From Candidatus Kuenenia stuttgartensis (lineage in GTDB: Bacteria > Planctomycetota > JAKEIC01 > DYIT01): a stretch of 37,190 nt of DNA. The notes under the pieces are model-generated. The model searched no databases, had not been told where the DNA came from, and worked only from the letters and a program-made list of their open reading frames with translations. Made by a program: the position numbers and the translations under genes. Of this stretch, positions 15,901 through 24,397 are shown in pieces. The stretch covers positions 68,214 through 105,403 of the forward strand of contig DYIT01000002.1 of NCBI GenBank assembly GCA_020723505.1. Direction: 5' to 3'. Within the stretch, counting starts at the first letter, position 1. The number at the start of each line of letters is the position of its first letter.

Positions 15901-16455
15901 TCAGTCCTTCTGGTTGTCCGATAGGAATTGCAGGAACTCCTCAGTGCCTGTTGTTGAAGATACTGTCTGGAACAGTGCGTCCCTGATGGACTTTCCGCTT
16001 CTAGTAATCGATTTCGAGTACACTGCCTTCCCGTTGGCCATGAGTATGATTGAGGACATCAATTCCTTTGTGTCATCAGATATTGAAATACCATGTATGG
16101 TGACAATCAGTACGGCCGAAACAGCTTCGTTGGGCAAATCCTGAGGCACCACGACGAGACCCGCGGATTCAAGGCAGGCCTTGAAATTGGATTCGACCGC
16201 CAGAATCAACTGGCTTGAGGAGATTAGATCACCTTGGTTGCTCTTCAAATGTCCCTTTACCTGTCGCATGGAGAGTTTTACGACAAGTTTGACGGAGGTC
16301 CTCCCGTTGATCTTGGGCGCATCATAGGAGAAGGGAGTAACAGCAATATTATAAGTCCAGGGTGTTCTGCATGATCCAAAAAGAATCGTCAGTATCGACG
16401 CAATTGCGATGAAAGCCAAGCGATTCCTACTGAAGTATGCAAAGTGTCTTGTCAT
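15901..16455 (-). CDS. Small lipoprotein of unknown function
   Basis: 184 residues. N-terminal lipoprotein signal: basic MTRHFAYFSRNR, hydrophobic stretch, FGSC lipobox with C29. The mature part alternates strands (INGRTSVKLVVKLSM, then AVLIVTIHGISI) and resembles general LPS-assembly or secretion-type lipoproteins only in character; I do not recognise a family. A good sigma-70 promoter with an overlapping palindrome lies just upstream, so it is probably transcribed alone. Confidence 0.7.
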   Translation of the reverse strand: MTRHFAYFSRNRLAFIAIASILTILFGSCRTPWTYNIAVTPFSYDAPKINGRTSVKLVVKLSMRQVKGHLKSNQGDLISSSQLILAVESNFKACLESAGLVVVPQDLPNEAVSAVLIVTIHGISISDDTKELMSSIILMANGKAVYSKSITRSGKSIRDALFQTVSSTTGTEEFLQFLSDNQKD

Positions 16456-16494
16456 TGGAGATGCCCCGGTTGTCCCCCCCCGTGACCGTCAAGG

Positions 16495-16537
16495 ATCTGA
16501 AGTTTCAGATTATATTGTCTTACCCGGGCGAAATCAA
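16495..16537 (-). promoter_or_regulatory. Sigma-70 promoter with overlapping palindromic operator
   Basis: On the minus strand: TTGATT (16532-16537), 17-bp spacer, perfect TATAAT (16509-16514). A 16-bp palindrome ATCTGAA-GT-TTCAGAT (16495-16510) overlaps the -10 box edge and the start site, as a repressor operator would. It drives the lipoprotein gene ending at 15901. Confidence 0.6.
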
Positions 16538-16578
16538 TCGAACATAAGAACGCCCCCCCATCGCCCTATCTTCGACCA

Positions 16579-16978
16579 TATGCGTCTGGGGCCACGGCTC
16601 CGCGGGCTTGCCGTGGTCCTGGTACTCCCCGTCATGCTGATTCTGGTCTCCCATTCGCCCGCCGAACTCCTGCGCGCGGTTGGGGACGCGTTCGCACGCG
16701 AAAGGGAATCTCTCCCGGTTTCGAGGCTGATGGACGGCGCCGTGCTGCTGGCCTCGATGGGAAGATACGCGCTCGCGTCGGGCGTCATGGGCACGTTCTG
16801 GGCCTGTTGCGCAGGCCTGCAAGCGCTGGCGGTTTCGGACAGGGCGGTCGATGCGCATGCCGCGCTGATGATTTCCCCATGGGTCGGCCAGGCACTCTTC
16901 ATGCCAGCAGCAGGCTGCTTCCTCCGGTGGTTCGTCTTCGGCCCGCTGTCCGAAGCTCTCAAGCCAGAGGATATTTAG
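16579..16978 (+). CDS. Small membrane protein, possibly MotA/ExbB-related
   Basis: 132 residues from an ATG at 16579; an upstream start at 16409 would overlap the divergent promoter and gene. Hydrophobic helices lie near residues 8-26, 60-80 and 92-112. The last two (SGVMGTFWACCAGLQAL, then AALMISPWVGQALFMPAAG) loosely recall the G-T-(L/F)-x-G-L ... A-L-x-x-P pattern of MotA/ExbB channel proteins, but the cytoplasmic domain is missing. No partner gene is nearby. Could also be a chance frame. Confidence 0.4.
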
Positions 16979-17014
16979 CCCGGATAACTCACGATGGAAC
17001 ATGAATTATCCGGG
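16979..17014. repeat. Inverted repeat CCCGGATAA ... TTATCCGGG
   Basis: Perfect 9-bp arms separated by 18 bp, starting just past the TAG of the membrane protein frame. It may act as a terminator hairpin or be a dispersed intergenic repeat. Confidence 0.55.
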
Positions 17015-17366
17015 GGCCGGGCTTAGGCTGGGCGACGCACCCGCCGTCGCCTGGAGTGCTGGGGCGTGGGCTATGGCGGGCTTCGTCGCGTCGCCCCTAC
17101 GCCCTTCGGTCGTTCCCTCCCCCTTCGGTGTTTTCGGTGTCTTCGGTGGTTCCAGCGACTACGTAAACCGCTTCGAGTTCATCCCAGGCTCCAGGTACAT
17201 GCTCCGGCATCTTCCGCCATCTCTTGGCTTCCCGGACCCGCAGCGCGGTCCGGCATATTCGCATTCGGGGCATAACTCGCAGGCGGCAACGATTTAGACA
17301 AACCACGCGCCCGGGCACGCCATTCGCATGTATAATGCGCAAGCACTGTTTTCAGGAGATCTGCGG
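17015..17366. other. Intergenic region with TTCGGTGT-type repeats
   Basis: Bases ~17116-17155 are CCTTCGGTGTTTTCGGTGTC followed by TTCGGTGG, i.e. four short direct repeats of TTCGGTG. The complement (CCGAAGGCGCCGAAGACACC) recurs near 22610-22630. A TATAAT at 17331-17336 precedes the small ORF that follows; no -35 box is evident. Confidence 0.4.
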
Positions 17367-17474
17367 ATGGTCGTAAAGGCGACGCTTATCGCGATGGCTT
17401 TGCTGGTGGCGGTTCTGCTCTCACGCATCATTCTCCCCTTGCTGGCCAGGAAGGCGGGGAATCCGAAGCCTTGA
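17367..17474 (+). CDS. Possible 35-residue single-span membrane peptide
   Basis: ATG at 17367 with a CAGGAGAT ribosome-binding site 7 bp upstream and a TATAAT 30 bp upstream. It encodes a basic start (MVVK), one hydrophobic helix (ATLIAMALLVAVLLSRIILPLL) and a basic tail ending NPKP. The arrangement is that of a small membrane protein; function unknown. Confidence 0.4.
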   Translation: MVVKATLIAMALLVAVLLSRIILPLLARKAGNPKP

Positions 17475-17583
17475 CACCAGGGCGGAGGGCAGGGCGGATC
17501 CTGCTCAGACAACGAAGGAAGATGAAAAGTCCAGGCTCAATCAGGAACTCCCAGAACTCAGGAAAAGAACAAAGCTCGCAGCG

Positions 17584-18678
17584 TCACTTCCCTTCCCCGG
17601 GCTTCTCGCCGTCTCCTGCTTTTTCCTTCGCCTTACCTTTTATGAGCCAGACGTTGCCGCGCGTCTGGCGGCCGCGGGGCAGGTCCGGGTTTTTGAATGT
17701 GTAATTCGTCCCGGCGACGATGTCCGCGATTCCGTCATTGTTCAAGTCACAGACGAATACGCGCATCCTCATGCCGATGTCCAGCGGCAGGCCTCCTGCT
17801 TCGAGGTCTACGCCCAACGCGAACTTCATGCCCTTGTCTTCCCCGACGTTCGCGAAGAACTCAATCCTGCCGTCCTCTGTTCCGACGATGAGGTCGCGGC
17901 GGCCGTCGCAATCCCAGTCGAACAATACGGGCGAGGGCCTCGCCATGGACCCCGAGGATTCGAGCGCGATGCTCAGGCCTGACTTGAAGGCCGGTTCGGT
18001 CTTCGTACCGGCGTTCAAGAACACCTGAATCGTCGCATCCGCGTATCCGACGAGCAAGTCGCCATTCCCGTCCCCGTTCCAGTCGGCAAGGCTGATTTTC
18101 ACGTAGTCGACCGCGAATGAGTGGTTCCTGCCCTCCTGTTTCGCCTCGCCTTCCCCCTCCTCGCCCGAGCCGGCGGGGGGCTCCTCGCTGTTCAAGACCT
18201 TGCCGTCGACGAGGAGCGGCTTGCCGGCAGCCAGCTCAGGCATGCCCTCGGCTCTCGTATCCAGGTAAATCCATACCCTGCCCTTGCTGTCTCCCGCCGC
18301 GAGGTCCTTCCTGCCGTCTCCGTTCATGTCCGCTACGAGCGGATGCGATCCGCAGCATCAGCAGAACGAGAGCGAAATTTCCTCGCCGCCCGCCTTGAGG
18401 AAGATGAAGCCGTCGAACTTCGGCGCCGCGTCCTCTCCGACGTTGCGGTAGAACCTGATTTTTCCGTCCTTGTACTGGCCTGCAATCAGGTCCTTCTTCC
18501 CATCGCAGTCCCAGTCCACTATCACGGGGACCAGGTCGCCGAGTTCCACGTCGATTGGGCTCCCGCCCGACTCGATTTTAACGGGTTCCGCAAGCTCCGG
18601 AGGGCCGGCCCATGCCGCCTGCCACGCGGCGGCCGAGGCCAAGACGGTTGCGCAGAGAAGCCTCAACTTGTCAGACAT
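17584..18678 (-). CDS. Exported FG-GAP/VCBS-repeat protein with in-frame UGA (candidate selenoprotein)
   Basis: The two frames 18678-18361 and 18357-17584 are continuous apart from one TGA (18358-18360). Read through, they give 364 residues: signal peptide (AAAWQAAWA), then four or five FG-GAP repeats of the type DWDCDGKKDLIAGQ, VADMNGDGRKDLAAGD, DWNGDGNGDLLVGY, DLNNDGIADIVAGT, with calcium-binding Asp/Asn loops. The UGA is residue 107 in F-C-UGA-C-C-G-S-H-P, inside the first complete repeat junction. Just after the UGA the mRNA can form UCCGCU-CGU-AGCGGA (18329-18343), with the loop about 20 nt from the UGA, as in bacterial SECIS elements. AGGAGGA precedes the ATG at 18678. The alternative is a nonsense mutation or sequencing error. 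Confidence 0.65.
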
Positions 18679-18985
18679 GCCGTCCTCCTGCAAGAGCCGC
18701 CCGGCGCCGCATTCCCGCCAGTCCGCGGACTGCGGCGGAGAGCTTGAACACGAGTATATGCATTACTTCTGAAGATGATAAGGATTCACTCGGGGAAAGC
18801 CATTACTTTGATTCTCCTGGCCGCTCCCGCCGAAGACAGCCTCAAGGCCGGCGAGAGCGGTCAGGAGAATCAGCATGGGCATGATTCTACCCGCGAGCGG
18901 GAAAAGTGCCAATTTCCGGGATTCAGGGTATAAAATCCTTCTGTCGGGCGTATGTACGGGTAGGAGACAGTGAAAGGGCCTTGTC
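18679..18985. other. Intergenic region between divergent genes
   Basis: Upstream region of the FG-GAP gene (leftward) and the sigma factor fusion (rightward). A TATAAA at 18929-18934 with GTGCCA 17 bp upstream is a weak candidate promoter for the fusion gene. No gene is seen. Confidence 0.35.
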
Positions 18986-20977
18986 ATGGCCGGGAACGGA
19001 GCAGGAAATCTCGAAGAAATGCTGGTTAGGCACCTGCAGGACATCGTGACCCTGTGCAACCGCATGTTCGAGAAACGGCACGACGCCGAGGATGCGGCGC
19101 AAAGGGCCACCCTCGAGGCGCTGCGCGCGCTGCCGTCCTATGATCCGGCGAGGCCGTTCAGGCCGTGGATTCTGAAGGTCGCGCTCAACGCGGCAAGGGA
19201 CGCCATCAGGACAAGGGTCAGGATTGCGCGAAAGGAGAAGGAAATGCCCGACGACGTGCCTGCCCCCGTAGCCAAGGGGCTTGAGGAACAGGAAAGGGAC
19301 GAAGTCGTCAGGAGAGCCATCGCCGGACTGCCGGAAGAGATTGGCCTTCCCCTGGTGCTCCACTATTTCCACAGACTCACTCAGTCCGAGATAGCCGAGA
19401 TTGCGGATTGCAGCCAGAAGACCGTGCATATGCGCATCGAACGCGGGCTCGGCATGCTTCAGCAGAAGCTTGCGCCTGCTTCGATGTACGGCGTCCCGGT
19501 GCTGGCTGTCCTGCAAAAGGGATCATTCGATGCCGTGCCACGCTCGCTCACGTCGCTGGTATCCGCTGGTCTGGCATGCGGCGGATCGGCGGCCGCCATA
19601 TCCGGAGGAGCGGTCGCCGCGGCCGCGGGAGGAACCCTGCTCAAGGCGAAGCTCCTCGCAGGAGCGCTGTTCCTGACCGCCGCTTCGTTTTCAGCCGGAG
19701 TGGCGGTGACCGGCGTTGCGACAGAGCCGGACGCCCGCAGCCCGGCTGCTTCCTCATCAGGCGTCGAAATTCCCGAGGCCAAGGGCGAACCTGCTCTGGG
19801 GGCAGCCGGGGCGGCTTTGCCGGACGGGTTCCGGGACCCTTCAGACATCCGGAATGCCGGGGAATTAAGCGGACCTGGTTCTGCTCATGCGACCGCAGCC
19901 CGCGGACTGCTTCCCGCGGGGAACCGGGCGCAAGACGGCGCTGACAGGTCCGAAACGAAAAGCCTTGACGAGAAGCTGCACGACGCAGTCCACAGGGGCG
20001 ACCTTGATGCGATATCCGCGCTCCTCGTCCAGGGTGCGGACATACATTCGGTCGTGAGAGGCGCAACGCCGCTGACCGTAGCAGTGCAGCAGAACCATGC
20101 CGCGGCGGCAGAACTCCTGCTCTCGCGGGGATCAAGACCCAACGACACCAACGATATGGGCTGGACGGTCCTCATGTCTGCCGTCAGGCTTGGTCGAGAC
20201 CGGATTGCCAAATCGCTTCTCGATCATGGCGCTGACGTGCACAGGACGATCAAGGACGGCTTCTGGAACGCGCTGGCACTCGCAATCGAAGAGGGCAACT
20301 CTGAAATGGAGCGCGAACTCAGGTCCAGAGGGGCTGCGCTGGCGCCCGGCAAGGAGGCCACGATACGCCTTTTGCATGCCGCCAAGGCGGGCGACGTCAC
20401 GCTGGCAGGCCAGTGCATTTCTTCGGGCGCGGACGTGAACGCGAAGAACTACTGGGATTACCCGATACTCACTGAGGCCGCATACGGCAAGCGCCCGGAG
20501 ATGGTCAGGTTCCTGATAGAGCGTGGAGCGGAAGTCAACCCGAAAGAAGCGGGCTATACACCTCTGTTCGCGGCTGTGTACGATTCGGAATCCGCGGCCG
20601 GAGAAGCCCTCGAACTGCGCATGGAAGTAATCCGTATCCTTCTAGATGCGGGCGCGAGCATGGATCTCCCGGGCGGATACTGGAACCACGGAAAGACCCC
20701 GCTCGAATGGGCGCTGGAGAACGGCGAGACCGGAATACTCGAGCTCTTCCTTGCGCGCGGCGCAAGCCCGGACACCGTGCTCGCCGATGACACGCTGCGC
20801 AGTCCGGCGCTCGTCTCCGCCGCAAGCCGCGGAAACCTCGCGATGGTCGAACTGCTCCTCAGGCACGGGGCCGATCCGAACGGCCGCGACTCCAACGGGT
20901 TGACGCCTCTCGCGGCGGCTGAGTCGAACGGATTCGCCCGGGTTGCCGAGGTGATTAAAAACGCCGGCGGGAAATGA
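18986..20977 (+). CDS. ECF sigma factor fused to membrane segment and ankyrin repeats
   Basis: 663 residues. Residues ~7-80 are sigma region 2 (EDAAQRATLEALRAL at the -10-binding helix, then PFRPWILKVALNAARD). Residues ~110-163 are region 4 with its HTH (LTQSEIAEIADCSQKTVHMRIERG). A disordered/Ala-Gly-rich stretch leads to a membrane span at ~220-246 (KLLAGALFLTAASFSAGVAV), then a Pro/Ser linker and about nine ankyrin repeats from ~330 to 660 (e.g. MVELLLRHGADPNGRDSNGLTPLA). The sigma part would be cytoplasmic and the ankyrins periplasmic. Large C-terminal fusions of ECF factors are known from Planctomycetota. The ankyrin domain may sense a ligand; no separate anti-sigma gene is nearby. Confidence 0.85.
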   Translation: MAGNGAGNLEEMLVRHLQDIVTLCNRMFEKRHDAEDAAQRATLEALRALPSYDPARPFRPWILKVALNAARDAIRTRVRIARKEKEMPDDVPAPVAKGLEEQERDEVVRRAIAGLPEEIGLPLVLHYFHRLTQSEIAEIADCSQKTVHMRIERGLGMLQQKLAPASMYGVPVLAVLQKGSFDAVPRSLTSLVSAGLACGGSAAAISGGAVAAAAGGTLLKAKLLAGALFLTAASFSAGVAVTGVATEPDARSPAASSSGVEIPEAKGEPALGAAGAALPDGFRDPSDIRNAGELSGPGSAHATAARGLLPAGNRAQDGADRSETKSLDEKLHDAVHRGDLDAISALLVQGADIHSVVRGATPLTVAVQQNHAAAAELLLSRGSRPNDTNDMGWTVLMSAVRLGRDRIAKSLLDHGADVHRTIKDGFWNALALAIEEGNSEMERELRSRGAALAPGKEATIRLLHAAKAGDVTLAGQCISSGADVNAKNYWDYPILTEAAYGKRPEMVRFLIERGAEVNPKEAGYTPLFAAVYDSESAAGEALELRMEVIRILLDAGASMDLPGGYWNHGKTPLEWALENGETGILELFLARGASPDTVLADDTLRSPALVSAASRGNLAMVELLLRHGADPNGRDSNGLTPLAAAESNGFARVAEVIKNAGGK

Positions 20978-21070
20978 CGGGGAATCTTCGGCTTTTCCTC
21001 TGACCGGATCCTGATGCGAAATGCACCGTCCCTTCCCCTGATCCAACCTTGACGGATAGGAGGCTTTGAA

Positions 21071-22471
21071 ATGAAGAAAGCTTTTGAATGCCCGGGGGCT
21101 GCGCCGGCGATCATCGCCGCGATATTCGTCATCCACGGGGCTGCATATGGCGGGGCACCAGTGCGCGAGGACGCGCCGTTGTCCTCGGGCGAGGCCGGCA
21201 GGCAAATCCTGGAATTCGTCTCGGGCGCAGAAGCCGCCGGATTCTCTGGCGCGGTTCTCGCGGCAAGGCGCGGGCAGGTCGTGGCAGCCGGAGGCGCCGG
21301 CTTCGCCGACCTTGCCGGGAAGCAGCCTGTCACGCCGGTCACCCTGTTCGAAATCGCTTCCGCGTCGAAACCCATAACCGCCTGCGCAGTCATGAGGCTG
21401 GTGCAGGACAGGCGCATCGGCCTGGACGACGGAATTAGCCGATGGATTAAGGGAATTCCCACCTCCTGCCGTGCGATAACGGTGCGCCATCTCCTGCAGC
21501 ACACATCCGGTATTCCGGGGACGAATTGCGAAGGGGGAGGAGACGATCTCGATGCGGTCCTGCCGTCTTTCCTGCAGAGCGGTCCGGCCCATAAGCCGGG
21601 CACTCGCTGGGAATACTGGAACCAGGGATATGCCATCCTGAGCGAAATCATCGCAAGGGCGGCGGGAAAGCCCTACACGGACTACTGCAAGTCAGCCCTG
21701 TTCGGGCCTGCTGGGATGAAATCGACCGTTTTCACCGGCGACCCGGCACCGAAAGGCGCCGCCGTGGCTACTGGGCAATCCTCAAGGGGCGAACCCAGGT
21801 CCGCGCTCGAACATCCGTACGGCAGCTACGGCTTCCAGTACCGAGGCATGGGGGGCGTAGTGACGAACGTCTGGGACCTGTGGCGCCTGGACAGGGCCCT
21901 GGCAGGCGACAAGGTCCTGGGCAAGCCCGCGAAATCCGAGATGTTCAAGCCTGGGCTCGAGGACTACGCGATAGGCTGGTTCGTCAGGAAGAACCAGCAG
22001 GGCAGGCTTGTTCAGTCGCACACCGGGAGCGTCCGGGGATTCCTGAGCGACATCCGCCGCTATCCTGAAGAGGAAGGCTGCGTTTTCGTGCTGTGCAACC
22101 GCGACGACGCGCCCGTGGAATATGTCGCCCAGGCGGTCGAGGAAATCCTGTTCGGCGAGTCGCGGACAATCCAAAGCCCTCCGAAAGCCCTCGATTCCAC
22201 GATGGTCAAGGACCTTGTCGGCGAGTACGCGGATCCGAAGGGCACCAGGCTCTTCGTTTCTTCCGACGGCAAGGTGACAAGGGTGCTCATCGACTGGGCC
22301 GGCGACGAATACCCGTCGAGCAGGGCGATATTGGGAAAGGATTCCTCCGGCGACCTGGTTCTTTATGAATGGAGCACATCGCTTAAAATCAGGATTGAGC
22401 GCAACGGGCAGGACAAAGGCCGCGTGAAGAGCCTCTCCATCGAAGGGCATGCCTATAAGAGAACGGAATAA
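21071..22471 (+). CDS. Exported class-C beta-lactamase-like serine hydrolase
   Basis: 466 residues, GGAGG ribosome-binding site just ahead of the ATG. A signal peptide precedes ~residue 29. It has the penicillin-binding-like motifs: SxxK at S97-A-S-K100, YxN at Y182-W-N184 and an HTG (SHTGSVRGF) in the third position. These are beta-lactamase class C / D-aminopeptidase / esterase enzymes, often of broad or unknown specificity. The last ~110 residues (after ~355) look like the beta-rich C-terminal extension of this family. It stands 90 bp downstream of the sigma-ankyrin gene. Confidence 0.88.
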   Translation: MKKAFECPGAAPAIIAAIFVIHGAAYGGAPVREDAPLSSGEAGRQILEFVSGAEAAGFSGAVLAARRGQVVAAGGAGFADLAGKQPVTPVTLFEIASASKPITACAVMRLVQDRRIGLDDGISRWIKGIPTSCRAITVRHLLQHTSGIPGTNCEGGGDDLDAVLPSFLQSGPAHKPGTRWEYWNQGYAILSEIIARAAGKPYTDYCKSALFGPAGMKSTVFTGDPAPKGAAVATGQSSRGEPRSALEHPYGSYGFQYRGMGGVVTNVWDLWRLDRALAGDKVLGKPAKSEMFKPGLEDYAIGWFVRKNQQGRLVQSHTGSVRGFLSDIRRYPEEEGCVFVLCNRDDAPVEYVAQAVEEILFGESRTIQSPPKALDSTMVKDLVGEYADPKGTRLFVSSDGKVTRVLIDWAGDEYPSSRAILGKDSSGDLVLYEWSTSLKIRIERNGQDKGRVKSLSIEGHAYKRTE

Positions 22472-22902
22472 CGCTGCAATCGCATAAAACACGCCATTTC
22501 AGGGGAATTCTCGAAGAATAGCCATGCGGAAACACGAGAAACCTCTTGCGCAGAAAGCCATGACTTCAGGTGCAATATTAAAGGGCGAAGAAAATTAGGA
22601 TTCACAACCGAAGGCGCCGAAGACACCGAGACGGGGCTAGTACAGGCTGTTTATTTTCGAGGCAGAGCGCGCAGCGCCGGTATGGGGGCCGGCATGCGTG
22701 CCTCGATTCCTGATTTGCGCAAGGATTGCATCACGGTTCCGCACCACGCGGCGTCTTGTCACAGTCCGCATGCTTCCGGATTTGTTTCTTTTCTGCATCT
22801 CCCGCGGGGCAAATCCATGCCGAGTTCGTCTATAATCCTCCGGTCCGATGATTCCGGACACAGATGATCCTGGTCGGGCCTAACCCGTTTCGAGGACTTG
22901 TC
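22472..22902. other. Intergenic region
   Basis: No supported gene. It contains the motif CCGAAGGCGCCGAAGACACC (about 22610-22629), complementary to the TTCGGTGTC repeats near 17116-17155. A TATAAT at 22831-22836 lies 70 bp before the next start, without a recognisable -35 box. Confidence 0.4.
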
Positions 22903-23889
22903 ATGAACTTCCGAATCGCGCTGGTGTTCACGCTCATGTTTACCGCCCTCGCCGCCGCCGAGGAGCCGCAGAAGGGCCCCGACTCCGCATGGGCGGGCTG
23001 CTGGCGCAACGACGACGAGGGGCCATCCATGATCCGGATTGATCCGGACCGCGTGCTTTTCTCAATCTCAGGCAACATCATGGCCGGGAAGATCCTGGCG
23101 GTCCGGCCGGAGGGCTTGCGCATCCGCTTCCAGGGCGTCCCGGCGATGCTGGAACTCCGCAGGGAGGGAGAGGACCTGGTAGTCTTGCTGCGCATGCCCG
23201 AGGCGCAGGATCCGGGCGAGCCGAAAAAGTGCAGGAAGCTTGCGGAGACTCCGGCGGAACTTGATTTGAAGCCCCTCGCGCTCGGGCCTTCCGATCCGCC
23301 GGCTCCGGAGCGGGCAGGGGAGATTCGGAAGGAAATGGAGGCGCGGTCGAAGAAGGACCAGGAGGTCCGCGCATGGCTGTTCAGGGACCCCCAGGCTTAT
23401 ATGAAAGACCCATCGATCATCGCCAGGATGCAGGAAGTCGACCGGGACAACACCTCATATCTCAAGAAGACCCTGACTGAAGTCGGCTGGCTCGACGCGG
23501 AGCGGTTCGGAAAGCAGACCGCCTCTGCGGCCTTCCTCATCGTCCAGCACAGCGGCGACCTGCCGCTCATGATGGCGGCGCTTCCGTGCATCGAGAAGGA
23601 CCTCAAGGCGAAGCGCATCGACGCGCAGGAATACGCTCTGCTGTACGATCGGTGCAGGATGATGCTGGGCGAGAAGCAGAGATATGGATCCCAGATGATG
23701 CCGGGCAAGGGCGGCAGACTCCGCGTACTGCCCCTCGAGGACCGATCGAAGGTCGAGGAGTTCCGCAAGGAAATCGGGCTCATGCCGCTGTCCGACTACC
23801 TCAAGATGGCGGGAATGGGCAAGGAGCCGGAGTTCATGGAGGAAGAGGAGGAAGGGAAGAAAGCAGAGAAGGACGAGGGGAAATCTTAG
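22903..23889 (+). CDS. Secreted protein of unknown function
   Basis: 328 residues from the ATG at 22903 (CGAGGAC upstream); an earlier in-frame ATG at 22864 would bury the signal peptide. Signal MNFRIALVFTLMFTALAAA, cut near AAA-EEP. The mature part starts with a strand-rich ~90-residue domain (WAGCWRNDDEGPSMIRIDPDRVLF) and continues with a helical region (EVRAWLFRDPQAYMKD, then ARMQEVDRDNTSYLKKTL) that resembles the DUF6624-type helical pattern of secreted proteins. It ends in an acidic, Glu/Lys-rich tail. No catalytic motif recognised. Confidence 0.72.
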   Translation: MNFRIALVFTLMFTALAAAEEPQKGPDSAWAGCWRNDDEGPSMIRIDPDRVLFSISGNIMAGKILAVRPEGLRIRFQGVPAMLELRREGEDLVVLLRMPEAQDPGEPKKCRKLAETPAELDLKPLALGPSDPPAPERAGEIRKEMEARSKKDQEVRAWLFRDPQAYMKDPSIIARMQEVDRDNTSYLKKTLTEVGWLDAERFGKQTASAAFLIVQHSGDLPLMMAALPCIEKDLKAKRIDAQEYALLYDRCRMMLGEKQRYGSQMMPGKGGRLRVLPLEDRSKVEEFRKEIGLMPLSDYLKMAGMGKEPEFMEEEEEGKKAEKDEGKS

Positions 23890-23931
23890 TCACTTCGCGG
23901 GATGACCGCCCTGCAAGCGCACCTCACTCCG

Positions 23932-23961
23932 CATTTCAGCAATTGCACAATTGCTGAAATG
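23932..23961. repeat. Perfect 30-bp palindrome
   Basis: CATTTCAGCAATTG-CA-CAATTGCTGAAATG: 14-bp perfect arms with a 2-bp centre, much more AT-rich than its surroundings. There is no T-run after it. It lies 43 bp past a gene end. It could be an operator, a recombination site or a bidirectional terminator stem. Confidence 0.7.
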
Positions 23962-24397
23962 CTCGAGACGATCGCGACCGGTCATAGGCCGAAGGATATT
24001 TCCACGGCTTTGCCCGATGCGTCCCTGCCGAATTCCACGGTCTTCTCCACGCGCCGGCCGTCCATGAAATTCTACTGAAAAACGCTGAAAAAAAGCTCCA
24101 TATGTATTCCCTCAGAATTGCGGGAATTTGTTTGACATGAAGAACCGTGATGGTGTAACTAGGAGTCCAGGGTCTAATAAATAACCGATTGAGGCAATTC
24201 CCATGAGTCGGGAACCGTTTAAACATCGCAGGTGAGCCGGCGCCGCGCCTGAGGGGCGCCGTGCGTCCCTCAAAGCGATATAGCGGTCCGGCCGGCTCAT
24301 CCTCGAACAACTGCACCATTCCGCCTCCAGCGGCCGTTCCGCAAGCGCCGGTTCATCCTCGAACAGACCGTCAGTTTTCATTTTTCGGAGGATGAAC
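23962..24397. other. Intergenic region and possible structured leader
   Basis: No convincing gene. On the minus strand 23982-24065 reads FMDGRRVEKTVEFGRDASG and ends at a TGA; it looks like the end of a lost protein. Bases 24230-24370 are GC-rich with several dyads (GGCGCC ... GGCGCC) and two copies of CCGG(C/T)TCATCCTCGAACA, so a long folded leader before the rhodanese gene is possible. Confidence 0.35.

Noticed and set aside
23982-24065. A small minus-strand gene (FMDGRRVEKTVEFG...)
   Set aside because: Only 27 codons from its ATG, no ribosome-binding site; at most the end of a lost gene.
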